Assembly: GCA_963844205.1 (NCBI GenBank)
Contig: CAWJNK010000014.1
Coordinates: 1,302,001 to 1,366,000 of the forward strand
Direction of reading: 5' to 3'
Source: DASSUW01 sp963844205
Lineage (GTDB): Bacteria > Actinomycetota > Thermoleophilia > Solirubrobacterales > Solirubrobacteraceae
Length of the DNA stretch: 64,000 bases
In this document: piece by piece, positions 50,049-58,126 of the stretch
How the letters are laid out: the number at the start of each line of letters is the position of its first letter
How positions within the stretch are numbered: position 1 is the stretch's first letter
The notes under the pieces: model-generated
The model's input: the letters and a program-made list of their open reading frames with translations, nothing else
The model's database searches: none
Told to the model about the DNA's origin: nothing
Program-made: the position numbers and the translations under genes

Positions 50049-51144
50049 GCGCGAACCTGCCGTAGTTGTAATAGGCCGCGCAGGCCCCCTCCGGCGACAC
50101 CATGCACGTTCCGATGGCGTGCTCGGGCGTGCAGGCGGTGCCGAACACCTTGCACTCCCAGGGCTTGATGACGCCCTTGAGCACCTCGCCGCACTGACAC
50201 GCCTTCGGGTCGGCCACGCGCACGCCGGGTGTGCTGAAGCGCAGCTCGGCGTCGAGGTCGGCGTAGGCGTCGGACAGCTTGAGCGCGCTCTGGGAGATGA
50301 ACCCGAGGCCGCGCCACTCGAAGTGCGGCCGCAGCTCGAACACCTCGGCCATCACCTCGAGCGCGCGCAGGTTGCCCTCGAACGGCACGACGCGCTTGTA
50401 CTGGTTCTCCACCTCGCAGCGGCCGTCGGCGAGCTGGCGCAGGATCATCTCGATCGACTGCAGGATGTCGAGCGGCTCGAAACCCGAGATGACGACCGGG
50501 CGCCCGTAGTCGGCGGGGATGAACGCCAGCGGCCGCGCGCCCACGACGGTGCAGACGTGCCCGGGGCCGATGAACCCGTCGAGGCGCAGGTCGGGCGAGT
50601 CGAGCAGCGCGCGCAGCGGCGGCACGATCGTCACGTGGTTGCAGACGCAGCTGAAGTTCGGCACGCCCTCGGCCTTGGCGCGCTTGAGCGTGAGCGCGGT
50701 CGAGGGCGCCGTGGTCTCGAACCCGATCGCGAAGAACACGACCTCGCGGTCGGGGTTCTGCTTGGCGATCCGCAGCGCGTCGAGCGGCGAGTAGACCATC
50801 CGCACGTCGGCGCCAGCCGCCTTGGCCTCGAGCAGCGTGCCGTTCGAGCCCGGGACGCGCAGCATGTCGCCGAAGCAGGTGAAGATCACGCCGGGCTCGT
50901 GCGCGATGGCGATCCCGTCGTCGACTCGGCCCATCGGGATCACGCACACCGGGCAGCCGGGCCCGTGGACGAGCTCGACGTCGGCCGGCAGCAGGTCGTC
51001 GATCCCGTACTTGTAGATCGAGTGGGTGTGGCCGCCGCACACCTCCATGACCTTGTAGTGGCGGCCGGGCTCGACGGTGGCGAGGATCTGGCCTGCGAGC
51101 ACCTGGCCGAGCTCGGCGTCGCGGAACTCGTCGACGAACCTCAT
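50029..51144 (-). CDS. hypD: Hydrogenase maturation protein HypD
   Basis: A 371-residue [4Fe-4S] protein that assembles Fe(CN)2CO with HypC. The motifs are complete: VMEVCGGHTHSIYKYGI, VHGPGCPVCVIP, the NFSCVCNHV Cys pair, GFEPLDIL, and C-terminal cluster ligands CQCGEVLKG, CKVFGTAC and GTCMVSPEGACAAYYNYGR. ATG 51144 overlaps the hypC-like stop as ATGA. Confidence 0.97.
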   Translation of the reverse strand: MRFVDEFRDAELGQVLAGQILATVEPGRHYKVMEVCGGHTHSIYKYGIDDLLPADVELVHGPGCPVCVIPMGRVDDGIAIAHEPGVIFTCFGDMLRVPGSNGTLLEAKAAGADVRMVYSPLDALRIAKQNPDREVVFFAIGFETTAPSTALTLKRAKAEGVPNFSCVCNHVTIVPPLRALLDSPDLRLDGFIGPGHVCTVVGARPLAFIPADYGRPVVISGFEPLDILQSIEMILRQLADGRCEVENQYKRVVPFEGNLRALEVMAEVFELRPHFEWRGLGFISQSALKLSDAYADLDAELRFSTPGVRVADPKACQCGEVLKGVIKPWECKVFGTACTPEHAIGTCMVSPEGACAAYYNYGRFARERVLT

Positions 51145-51398
51145 GCGAGCACCTGCAGCGCGGTCCCGGCGTGCACGAGCACGCGATCCCCGCCCGCGAC
51201 CGGCTCGACGAGCGCGATCTCCACGCTCGCATGCTCGCCCGCCTCGTCCTCGCACAGCGCCAGCGACCGCGCCTCGTCCACGCGCAGGACGCGCATCGGT
51301 ACGGCATGGTCGCCGCAGGTGATGCAGACGTCGTGGTCGCAGTCCTCGCGATGTTCGCGAAGCGAACTCGCAAGGCCAAGCTTGCTTGGCCCGCTCAC
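51141..51398 (-). CDS. Second HypC/HupF-family chaperone-like protein
   Basis: An 85-residue protein. The core VCITCGDHAVPMRVLRVDEARSLALCED...VEIALVEPVAGGDRVLVHAG matches HypC/HupF proteins of the CxxCxD type that occur with true HypC in actinobacteria. It starts at GTG 51398, overlapping the hypC stop as GTGA. The first ~20 residues (GPSKLGLASSLREHRED) are not conserved and are encoded by two perfect palindromes (51353-51367 and 51374-51391). The Cys is internal, not at position 2. It may act as a dedicated chaperone for the second small/large pairing or as an Fe carrier. Confidence 0.78.
   Translation of the reverse strand: MSGPSKLGLASSLREHREDCDHDVCITCGDHAVPMRVLRVDEARSLALCEDEAGEHASVEIALVEPVAGGDRVLVHAGTALQVLA
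51353..51391. repeat. Two adjacent palindromes inside the hypC-like gene
   Basis: GTTCGC/GCGAAC around GAA (51353-51367) and GGCCAAGC/GCTTGGCC around TT (51374-51391). They cover the non-conserved N-terminal codons of the hypC-like gene, so the gene seems to have grown or been altered by palindromic DNA. Confidence 0.7.
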
Positions 51399-51673
51399 TC
51401 GATCAGGCTCTCCCTGAGCTCCGCGAGCTCCTGCTCGTAGTCGGCGCCCATGCCCTCGAGCAGCTTCAGCGTCGCCTCCGCCTCCGCCTCGTCGACCTTG
51501 GAGAGCGCGAAGCCGACGTGGATCAGCACCCAGTCTCCGGGCTGTGCGCCCGCGTCCTCGTCGTCGAGCAGGCCGATGTTGATCGTGCGCCGGACGCCCG
51601 CGACGTCCACTCTGGCGAGCCGGTTCGCCGCGTCGACCACATCCACGATCTGGCCTGGGATTGCCAGGCACAT
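51395..51673 (-). CDS. hypC: Hydrogenase maturation chaperone HypC
   Basis: A 92-residue HypC with the essential N-terminal Cys2 (MCLAIPGQIVDVVD), TINIGLLDD and VGDWVLIHVGFALSKVDE-type strand, then a helix (ADYEQELAELRESL). It binds HypD and the Fe(CN)2CO group and delivers it to the large subunit. It is preceded by a 94-base gap with two palindromes after small subunit 2, and followed without gap by the second HypC-like gene. Confidence 0.95.
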   Translation of the reverse strand: MCLAIPGQIVDVVDAANRLARVDVAGVRRTINIGLLDDEDAGAQPGDWVLIHVGFALSKVDEAEAEATLKLLEGMGADYEQELAELRESLIE

Positions 51674-51719
51674 AAGGGAAGGAACCTTTGCGCGCTTCTC
51701 CCCGCCGGGCAAACGACTG

Positions 51720-51761
51720 GTAATCCGGATTACGGCACGGAAATTTCCCCCTGGGAAATTT
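51720..51761. repeat. Two palindromes between hypC and small subunit 2
   Basis: GTAATCCGGATTAC (51720-51733) is a perfect 14-bp palindrome. AAATTTCCC/GGGAAATTT around CCT (51741-51761) is a perfect 9-bp hairpin. They occupy the only real gap in this operon and are AT-rich against the GC-rich background. On the transcribed strand no U-tract follows. They may tune the ratio of small subunit 2 to Hyp proteins. Confidence 0.75.
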
Positions 51762-51767
51762 TCGCCC

Positions 51768-52826
51768 TTACCAGCGCGGCTCGTAGCCGCTCACGAGCTC
51801 CCCCGGACGCCGCCATTCCGGCTCGACCTCGTAGTGCTTGCGCATCCGCTGCTCCCGCAGCCGCTTGAGCGCCGGGCCGTACGCGAAACGCGACGCCGCG
51901 GCGATGGCCTTCGGCTTGACCCCCGTGTCCATCAGCGGCAGGTACTTGTCGGGGAAGCCCGGCATCGTGCACGCCATGCAGATGCCGCCGACGTTGGGGC
52001 AGCCGCCGATCCCGTTGATCCAGCCCCGCGCCGGGACGTTGCACCGGACCACCGGCCCCTTGCAGCCGAACTTCACCAGGCACCGAGGGTCACCGCCCAG
52101 CTCGTCGGCGTAGTCGTTGTGGTCGGCGAAGCCGGCGCGGTTGCACACCTCGTGGGCCGTGCGCCGGAACAGCCACTCCGGCCGGCCCTGGTCGTCGAGC
52201 GCGATCGGATCGGTCGTGCCCGCGAGCTGGAGCACGAGGTAGAGCAGCGTCTCGGTGATGTTGTCGGGCTGCACGGGGCAGCCGGGGAGGTTCACGAGCG
52301 GGTGCCCGAGCCGCGAGCGCCAGCTCCGGCCCAGGTGCTCGCGCAGCCCCATCGCGCCCGTCGGGTTGTTCCGCATGGCCGGGATCCCGCCGTACGTGGC
52401 GCAGGTGCCGACGGCCATCACGATCGCGGCACGCGGCGCCAGCCGGTCGATCCACTCGGTCGTGGTGATCGGCTGGCCGGTGGCGCGGTCCACCCCCAGC
52501 GCGGCCCAGTGCCCGTCGCCGTTGATCGTTTCGTTCGGCACCGCGCCCTCGAGCACGAGGATGAACGGGTCGAGCTTGCCGGCCTCGGCGTCGTACCAGG
52601 CCTGCATGAAGTCCTCGCCGGCTTCGACCGCGAGCAGCGGGTTGTACAGCGCGACGCCGGGCATGCCGGGCAGCGTCCGGTGGAGCAGGTCCTCGAGCGA
52701 CGGCTGGGTCGCCGCGGTCATCGCGACCGAGTCGCCGTCGCAGCCGAGCCCGCTCGTCATCCACACGACGTGCACGGTCAGCCGCTCGGTCTCGGCCTGG
52801 CGGTCCGTGAACTGGACCGGCCTCAT
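51768..52826 (-). CDS. [NiFe]-hydrogenase small subunit 2, group 1h paralogue
   Basis: A 352-residue paralogue of the subunit at 47915, similar throughout. All cluster ligands are kept: TSGLGCDGDSVAM, VGTCATYGG, LPGCPV, TAHEVC, DPRCLVKFGCKGP, RCNVPARG and GGCPNVGGICMACT. Differences cluster in the middle (the partner-facing LAGTTDPIALDDQGRPEWLF) and the last 60 residues, which are more basic (RLREQRMRKHYEV). No Tat signal. ATG 52826 overlaps the Crp-like gene stop. It has no large subunit of its own, so it either pairs with the same catalytic subunit or with one encoded elsewhere. Confidence 0.93.
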   Translation of the reverse strand: MRPVQFTDRQAETERLTVHVVWMTSGLGCDGDSVAMTAATQPSLEDLLHRTLPGMPGVALYNPLLAVEAGEDFMQAWYDAEAGKLDPFILVLEGAVPNETINGDGHWAALGVDRATGQPITTTEWIDRLAPRAAIVMAVGTCATYGGIPAMRNNPTGAMGLREHLGRSWRSRLGHPLVNLPGCPVQPDNITETLLYLVLQLAGTTDPIALDDQGRPEWLFRRTAHEVCNRAGFADHNDYADELGGDPRCLVKFGCKGPVVRCNVPARGWINGIGGCPNVGGICMACTMPGFPDKYLPLMDTGVKPKAIAAASRFAYGPALKRLREQRMRKHYEVEPEWRRPGELVSGYEPRW

Positions 52827-53641
52827 GCGGTGCCTTCCTCGGCCCGCCCGACCAGGCACGCGATGTGGTGGGCCGCGGTGCCGTGGAGCACGAGCCCTCC
52901 GGTCTCGCGGGTGACCAGCCCGGCGCTCGACAGGCGCCCCAGCGCATGCGAGACCGACGGCCGCTCGGCGCCGACGAGCTGCCCGATCAGCCGGTGGGTG
53001 AGCGGCAGCGGCACGAGGATGCCGTCGGCGACGACGACGCCCCACCGCTCCGCGAGATGCCACAGCAGCAGCGCGATCCGGGCGTCGGCACGCGGGTGGC
53101 ACGTCGCCGCGCGGTGGACGTTGAGCTCCATCGCGCGGCGGACCGCGCGGCGCAGGAGGGCGTGGAGGATCTGCGGCCACGGGCGGATCCGCTCCGCGAA
53201 CGCGGCGTCGAGGATCGCCACGCGCGTGCGCACGAGCGCGCGCGAGAACGTCTCGGACGTCAGCAGGACCACGTCCGCGTCGCTCGTCCAGGGCGCGAGG
53301 AGGTCGCCGGCGCCGACGAGCTCGGACGCCGTCCGGTCGCCGACCTGGACGTCGAGCGCGACGACGCCGTCCACGATCAGCAGGCCGAGGCCGCCGCTGA
53401 GCTGCGCGAGGAGCGGCAGCAGGTCGAACTCCCCGGCCGAGATGTCCTCGACGCGGGCGGTGGCCATCGGGCGCGCCACGAGCCGCATCCGCAGGTCCAG
53501 CCCGCCCGCGAGCTCTTCGTCGACGTCGAACAGGTAGCAGTAGCGGCCGGGGCTGCGGCGGCGCACCTCGGGCCGCGCGGCGGGGTCGCCGCGGACCGGC
53601 AGCGGAAACGGACCAGGCGGCGAATCAGCCTCGCGCGCCAT
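52823..53641 (-). CDS. Crp/Fnr-family transcriptional regulator heading the hydrogenase operon
   Basis: A 272-residue regulator. The N-terminal region has a cyclic-nucleotide-binding-like beta barrel (LLIVDGVVALDVQVGDRTASELVGAGDLLAPW), then a dimerisation helix (LHALLRRAVRRAMELNVHRAATCHPRADARIALLLWHLAERWG), then a Crp-type winged helix (LPLTHRLIGQLVGAERPSVSHALGRLSSAGLVTRE). Effector residues of cAMP binding are not evident, nor are FNR cysteines. As first gene of the operon, coupled to small subunit 2, it is a likely autoregulator of H2 uptake genes, perhaps responding to carbon starvation. Minus-strand TACAGT lies 9 bases before its ATG. Confidence 0.88.
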   Translation of the reverse strand: MAREADSPPGPFPLPVRGDPAARPEVRRRSPGRYCYLFDVDEELAGGLDLRMRLVARPMATARVEDISAGEFDLLPLLAQLSGGLGLLIVDGVVALDVQVGDRTASELVGAGDLLAPWTSDADVVLLTSETFSRALVRTRVAILDAAFAERIRPWPQILHALLRRAVRRAMELNVHRAATCHPRADARIALLLWHLAERWGVVVADGILVPLPLTHRLIGQLVGAERPSVSHALGRLSSAGLVTRETGGLVLHGTAAHHIACLVGRAEEGTA

Positions 53642-53717
53642 CTCGGGCGCACTGTACCCGCCCCGCCGCCGTCGTAGCCGCGCCTGCCGGGCGAACCTCG
53701 TAGCATCCGGCCCGTTC
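53642..53717. promoter_or_regulatory. 76-bp divergent promoter region: hydrogenase operon and nuoJKLMN
   Basis: On the right, TAGCAT (53701-53706) lies 11 bases before the nuoJ ATG. On the left, TACAGT (minus, 53656-53651) lies 9 bases before the Crp-like ATG. Both transcripts would have almost no leader. The two operons therefore share control DNA. A Crp-type dyad is not obvious by eye. Confidence 0.4.
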
Positions 53718-54338
53718 ATGGCGGAGGTCCTGTTCTTCATCGCGGCGATCGGCGCCGTGGCCGGCGCGGTGGGCACCGTCGCCCTGCGCAACCCGTTCTA
53801 CGCCGTCCTCTCGCTGGTGTGCCACCTGCTCGCCCTGGCGGCGCTCTTCCTGCTGCTGCGGGCCGAGTTCGTCGCGGCCGCGCAGGTCGTCGTCTACGCG
53901 GGCGCGGTGATGGTCCTCTACGTCTTCGTCGTCGCGTACGTGGGCGGCGGCGAGGAGCCGCTCACGGCCTCGACCGGCGCCTCGCTGCGCTTCGCGTCGA
54001 TCCTGTTCGCGCTGGCGCTGTTCGCCGAGCTGACGATCGCGCTGGTCGGCACGGGGCTGTCGGCCCTGGACACCGAGGGCGCGGGGTATCAGGAGGGCTT
54101 CGGGACGCCGGCGCAGGTCGGCGAGCTGTTCCTGACCAAGTTCCTCGTCGCGTTCGAGATCGCGTCGCTCCTGCTGCTGATCGCCGCCGTCGGCGCCGTC
54201 ATCCTGGCGCGCCGGCGCGCGGGGCTGGGCGACACGGGCGAGGTCTCGGTGGCCGACGTGATGCGCCGGCCGGAGGTCACCGCGGGCCACGCGACGCCGG
54301 GCTCGATGATCGAGGCGGCCGGGCCGCCGCACAGGTAG
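53718..54338 (+). CDS. nuoJ: NADH-quinone oxidoreductase subunit J
   Basis: A 206-residue membrane subunit with five helices. It includes GTVALRNPFYAVLSLVCHLLALAALFLLLRAEFVAAAQVVVYAGAVMVLYVFVVA, whose pi-bulge TM3 is part of the E-channel. A polar C-terminal tail (~170-206) extends beyond the family core. It is the first gene of the second nuo block, 28 kb from nuoI. Confidence 0.96.
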   Translation: MAEVLFFIAAIGAVAGAVGTVALRNPFYAVLSLVCHLLALAALFLLLRAEFVAAAQVVVYAGAVMVLYVFVVAYVGGGEEPLTASTGASLRFASILFALALFAELTIALVGTGLSALDTEGAGYQEGFGTPAQVGELFLTKFLVAFEIASLLLLIAAVGAVILARRRAGLGDTGEVSVADVMRRPEVTAGHATPGSMIEAAGPPHR

Positions 54339-54342
54339 CCGC

Positions 54343-54642
54343 GTGTCGCTGACCTGGTACCTGGTGGCGTCGGCGCTGATCTTCTCGATCGGGGCGGGCG
54401 GCGTGCTCGTGCGGCGCAACCCGCTCGTGATCCTGCTGTGCATCGAGCTCATGCTCAACGCGGCCAACCTCGCGCTCGTCGCGTTCTCGCGCGCGCACGG
54501 GAACATGGAGGGCCAGATGTTCGCCCTGATCGTGATGGTCGTGGCGGCGTGTGAGGTGGCGGTCGGCCTCGGCCTGATCGTCGCGCTGTTCCGCCGGCGG
54601 CTGCCGATCGACGTCGACGAGCTGCGGGAGCTCTCCGGGTGA
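54343..54642 (+). CDS. nuoK: NADH-quinone oxidoreductase subunit K
   Basis: A 99-residue three-helix subunit with GVLVRRNPLVILLCIELMLNAANLALVAFS, which carries the conserved membrane Glu, and a second Glu in AACEVAVGLGLIVALFRR. GTG start 54343 lies 4 bases after nuoJ; its end overlaps nuoL as GTGA. Confidence 0.96.
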   Translation: MSLTWYLVASALIFSIGAGGVLVRRNPLVILLCIELMLNAANLALVAFSRAHGNMEGQMFALIVMVVAACEVAVGLGLIVALFRRRLPIDVDELRELSG

Positions 54643-56651
54643 GCCTCGAGACCTACGGCTGGCTCGTGCTCGCCTTCCCGCTGGCCGGCTCCATCCTCAT
54701 CGGGCTGACCTTCAAGCTGCCGCTCGGCCGGCTGCACGGCGTCATCGGAACGCTGGCCATCGCGCTGTCCTTCCTGGCCGCGATCGGCGCGTTCAGCGAG
54801 CTGCAGTCGCTGGGCGAGGAGGAGCGCCAGGTCGTCGCGGTCGGCTGGGACTACGCCGTGGCCAACGGCGTCGACGCGCAGGTCTCGATCCTGCTCGACC
54901 CGCTCAGCGTCCTGATGATGCTGGTCGTCTCCGGCGTCTCGATGCTGATCCATCTCTGGGCGGTCGCCTACATGGGCGGCGACCGCGGCTACGCGCGGTT
55001 CTTCGCGTACCTGAACTTCTTCGTGTTCAGCATGCTGCTGCTGGTCGAGGCGGCGAACTTCTTCCTGCTGATCGTCGGGTGGGCGTTCGTCGGCGCGGCG
55101 TCCTACTTCCTGATCTCGTTCTGGTACCGGCGGACCACCGCGACGGCGGCCGGCATCAAGGCCTTCGTGATCAACGTGGTCGGCGACGTCGGCCTCGTGC
55201 TCGGCACCTACTTCATCTTCAAGGGCACGGGGACGCTCGACTTCCTGCGCACCTTCGAGGCCGTACCGGAGGCCTTCGGCCGCAACGACGGGGACCTCGT
55301 CGCGGGCTGCCTGCTGCTGCTCGTCGGCGCCTTCGCCAAGTCCGCGCAGGTCCCGCTCCACACCTGGCTCCCGGACGCCATGGAGGGCCCGACGCCGGTC
55401 TCCGCCCTCATCCACGCGGCGACCATGGTGACCGCCGGCGTCTACCTGATCGCCCGCATGCACCCGCTGTTCGAGCAGGCGCCGATCGCGGCCGACGTGG
55501 GAGCCATCATCGGCTGCCTCACGCTGCTGATCGCGGCCTCGATCGGCCTCGTGGTGACCGACCTCAAGCGCGTCATCGCGTACTCGACGATGTCGCAGAT
55601 CGGCTACATGGTCATGGCGGTCTCGTCGGCCGCCTACGCCGCCGGCATGTTCCACCTGATGACGCACGCCTTCTTCAAGGCCCTGCTGTTCATGGCGGCC
55701 GGCTCGGTGATCGCGGCCATGGCGGGGATCCAGAACCTCGACCGGATGGGCGGCTTCCGCCGGGTCATGCCGTTCACGTTCGGCTGCATGATGGTCGGCG
55801 GCCTGGCGCTGTCCGGCGTCCCGCCGTTCAGCGGGTTCTTCTCCAAGGACGAGATCATCGCGCTGCTGTTCGCGCGCGAGGACTGGCACATCGTGCTCGG
55901 CGTGCTCGGCTACGTCGGGTCGCTGCTGACCGCCATCTACACGTTCCGGATGATCTTCCGCGCGTTCTTCGGCGAGATGGTGCCCGAGGCGCGGGAGCTC
56001 GAGCGCGGTCACCTGCACCACCCGGAGCACCCGACCAACCCGATGACCGGCGAGATCGAGGACACCGACGTCGGCTTCCCCGGGCCGGAGCACCACATCG
56101 CCGAGCGCGAGTTCCCGATGAAGCTCGCGATGGGCGCGCTGGCCGTGCTTGCGGTGATCGGCGGCATCCCGCAGATCCCGAGCGTCAACGAAGCGCTGCA
56201 CACGTTCCTGGAGCCGGCGTTCCACGACTCGACGCTGTACGAGGAGCTCGAGCCGTCCGGCACGCTGACCGTGATCGGCCTGCTGATCGGCACCGCGATC
56301 GCGCTCACCGGCATCTTCGTCGCCTGGCGGCTGTACGGCCACCCGCCGCACCGCGCGACGGCGCTGCAGCAGCGGTTCGCCGCGCCGCACACGTTCTTCG
56401 TGAACAAGTGGTACTTCGACGAGGCGATCGACTTCCTGTTCGTCCGCCCCGCCGCGTGGACCGGGCGGTTCGCCCGCACCACGTTCGAGCGCGTCGTGGT
56501 CGACGGCGCGCTGGTCGGCGGCGCCACCGGCGTCGTGCGGCTCGCGTCCGCCGCCGTGCGCCGCGTGCAGACCGGCTACCTGCGCTACTACGCCGCCCTG
56601 CTGCTCATGGGCGTGACCGGGCTTGGCGCCTACTTCCTGATCAGCGCATGA
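54639..56651 (+). CDS. nuoL: NADH-quinone oxidoreductase subunit L
   Basis: A 670-residue antiporter-like distal proton-pumping subunit. It has LVGAFAKSAQVPLHTWLPDAMEGPTPVSALIHAATMVTAGVYLIARMHPLF, conserved Lys/His residues, and the long C-terminal lateral helix region (from ~540). A polar insertion (HLHHPEHPTNPMTGEIEDTDVGFPGPEHH, ~455-485) sits before it. Starts with GTG 54639 overlapping nuoK; its end overlaps nuoM as ATGA. Confidence 0.97.
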   Translation: MSLETYGWLVLAFPLAGSILIGLTFKLPLGRLHGVIGTLAIALSFLAAIGAFSELQSLGEEERQVVAVGWDYAVANGVDAQVSILLDPLSVLMMLVVSGVSMLIHLWAVAYMGGDRGYARFFAYLNFFVFSMLLLVEAANFFLLIVGWAFVGAASYFLISFWYRRTTATAAGIKAFVINVVGDVGLVLGTYFIFKGTGTLDFLRTFEAVPEAFGRNDGDLVAGCLLLLVGAFAKSAQVPLHTWLPDAMEGPTPVSALIHAATMVTAGVYLIARMHPLFEQAPIAADVGAIIGCLTLLIAASIGLVVTDLKRVIAYSTMSQIGYMVMAVSSAAYAAGMFHLMTHAFFKALLFMAAGSVIAAMAGIQNLDRMGGFRRVMPFTFGCMMVGGLALSGVPPFSGFFSKDEIIALLFAREDWHIVLGVLGYVGSLLTAIYTFRMIFRAFFGEMVPEARELERGHLHHPEHPTNPMTGEIEDTDVGFPGPEHHIAEREFPMKLAMGALAVLAVIGGIPQIPSVNEALHTFLEPAFHDSTLYEELEPSGTLTVIGLLIGTAIALTGIFVAWRLYGHPPHRATALQQRFAAPHTFFVNKWYFDEAIDFLFVRPAAWTGRFARTTFERVVVDGALVGGATGVVRLASAAVRRVQTGYLRYYAALLLMGVTGLGAYFLISA

Positions 56652-58126
56652 CCGTCCACCTCTCAATCCTCATCTTCTGGCCGCTGCTGCTGGCGGTGCT
56701 GGGCGCGCTGGCGCCGCGCGCGGTGGCGCCGCTGTTCGCGCTGGTGGGCGCGCTGGTGCCGCTCGGCTATGCGGTGATCCTGCTCGTCGACTACGACGCG
56801 GCCGCGGGCGGGCTGCAGTACCTGACCGACGACGCGTGGATCGAGGAGATGGGGATCCGCTTCACGCTCGGGGTCGACGGGCTCAACCTGTGGCTGGTGG
56901 GGCTGACGGCGCTGCTGTTCGCGGCCTCGGCGCTGTGGCTGGTGCTCCGGCCGCCGGTGCGGGCCAAGCTGTTCGCCGTCCACTTCGGGATCGCCGAGAC
57001 CGCAGTGCTGGGCTCGTTCCTGGCGCAGGACCTGGCGCTGTTCGTCCTGTTCTTCGACCTGATGCTGGTCCCGTTCTACTTCATGGTCGGGCAGTGGGGC
57101 GGCCCGGAGCGGGTGCAGGCGGCGGTCAAGATGGTCATCTACACGCTCGTCGGCTCGCTGCTCATGCTGGCCGCGGCGGTGGCGACCGCGGTGCTGGCCC
57201 AGTCCGGGCCGACCCCGGACTTCTCGCTCGCGTTCCTGCGGGAGAACCTGCTCGGCGAGAGCACCCAGAAGCTGCTGTTCGCGGCGTTCGCGCTCGCGTT
57301 CCTGATCAAGATGCCCGCCTTCCCGTTCCACGGCTGGATGCCGGACGCGTACCGCAACATGCCGCTGCCGGCGCTCGCGGTGTTCTCCGGCGTGGTGTCG
57401 AAGGTCGCCGCCTACGGCTTCCTGCGGATCGTGCTCCCGCTGTTCCCCGCCGCCGCCGAGGACTGGCAGCTCATCCTGCTCGTGCTCGCGCTGCTCTCGA
57501 TCCTCTACGGGTCGATCCAGGCGTTCACGCAGACGAACGTCCGGCTCATACTCGGCTACTCCTCGATCGCGCAGCTCGGGTTCATCACGCTCGGGATCTT
57601 CGCGCTGGACGACGCCGCCCGCGGTGCCCAGGGCGCGTTGCTGCAGGCGGTCAACCACGGGCTCGTGGTGGCGCCGCTGTTCCTGATCATCGCGCTGCTG
57701 GCGGCGCGCGCGGGCGGGTCGGAGGACCTGCGCGACATGGGCGGGATCGCGTTCCGGGCGCCGGTGCTGGCGACGTTGTTCATGATCGTCACGCTCGCCA
57801 CGCTGGCGATGCCCGGCTCCGCGAACTTCGTCGGTGAGTTCTTCATCCTGCTCGGGGTCTTCCAGTCCAAGCTGGCGGTGGCGCTCATCGCGTCGACGGG
57901 CGTCATCCTGGCCTCGGTGTACGCGCTGCGGATGTACATCCGCGCGATGCACAACCGCCAGGGCCCGGCCGTGACGTCGTTCGAGATGTCGTTGCGCGAC
58001 GCGGTGGTGATCGTGCCGCTCGTGCTCGCGATCCTGGCCTTCGCCGTCTTCCCGCAGCGCGCGTTGGACGCGGGTGAGCCGGCGGTCCAGGCGGTCACGG
58101 AGTCGGTCACGGGGAGCGGCCGGTGA
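56648..58126 (+). CDS. nuoM: NADH-quinone oxidoreductase subunit M
   Basis: A 492-residue antiporter-like subunit with about 14 helices. FTLGVDGLNLWLVGLTALLF, the AFLIKMPAFPFHGWMPDAYRNMPLPALAVFSGVVSKVAAYGFLRI block and ILGYSSIAQLGFITLGIFALD are typical, with Lys/Glu/His residues of the half-channels. ATG 56648 overlaps nuoL, and its end overlaps nuoN by 4 bases. Confidence 0.97.
   Translation: MTVHLSILIFWPLLLAVLGALAPRAVAPLFALVGALVPLGYAVILLVDYDAAAGGLQYLTDDAWIEEMGIRFTLGVDGLNLWLVGLTALLFAASALWLVLRPPVRAKLFAVHFGIAETAVLGSFLAQDLALFVLFFDLMLVPFYFMVGQWGGPERVQAAVKMVIYTLVGSLLMLAAAVATAVLAQSGPTPDFSLAFLRENLLGESTQKLLFAAFALAFLIKMPAFPFHGWMPDAYRNMPLPALAVFSGVVSKVAAYGFLRIVLPLFPAAAEDWQLILLVLALLSILYGSIQAFTQTNVRLILGYSSIAQLGFITLGIFALDDAARGAQGALLQAVNHGLVVAPLFLIIALLAARAGGSEDLRDMGGIAFRAPVLATLFMIVTLATLAMPGSANFVGEFFILLGVFQSKLAVALIASTGVILASVYALRMYIRAMHNRQGPAVTSFEMSLRDAVVIVPLVLAILAFAVFPQRALDAGEPAVQAVTESVTGSGR

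Noticed and set aside
53625..56666. A 1013-codon leftward frame opposite nuoJKL
   Set aside because: It is His/Asp/Arg-rich low-complexity antisense of conserved complex I genes, a common artefact in high-GC DNA.
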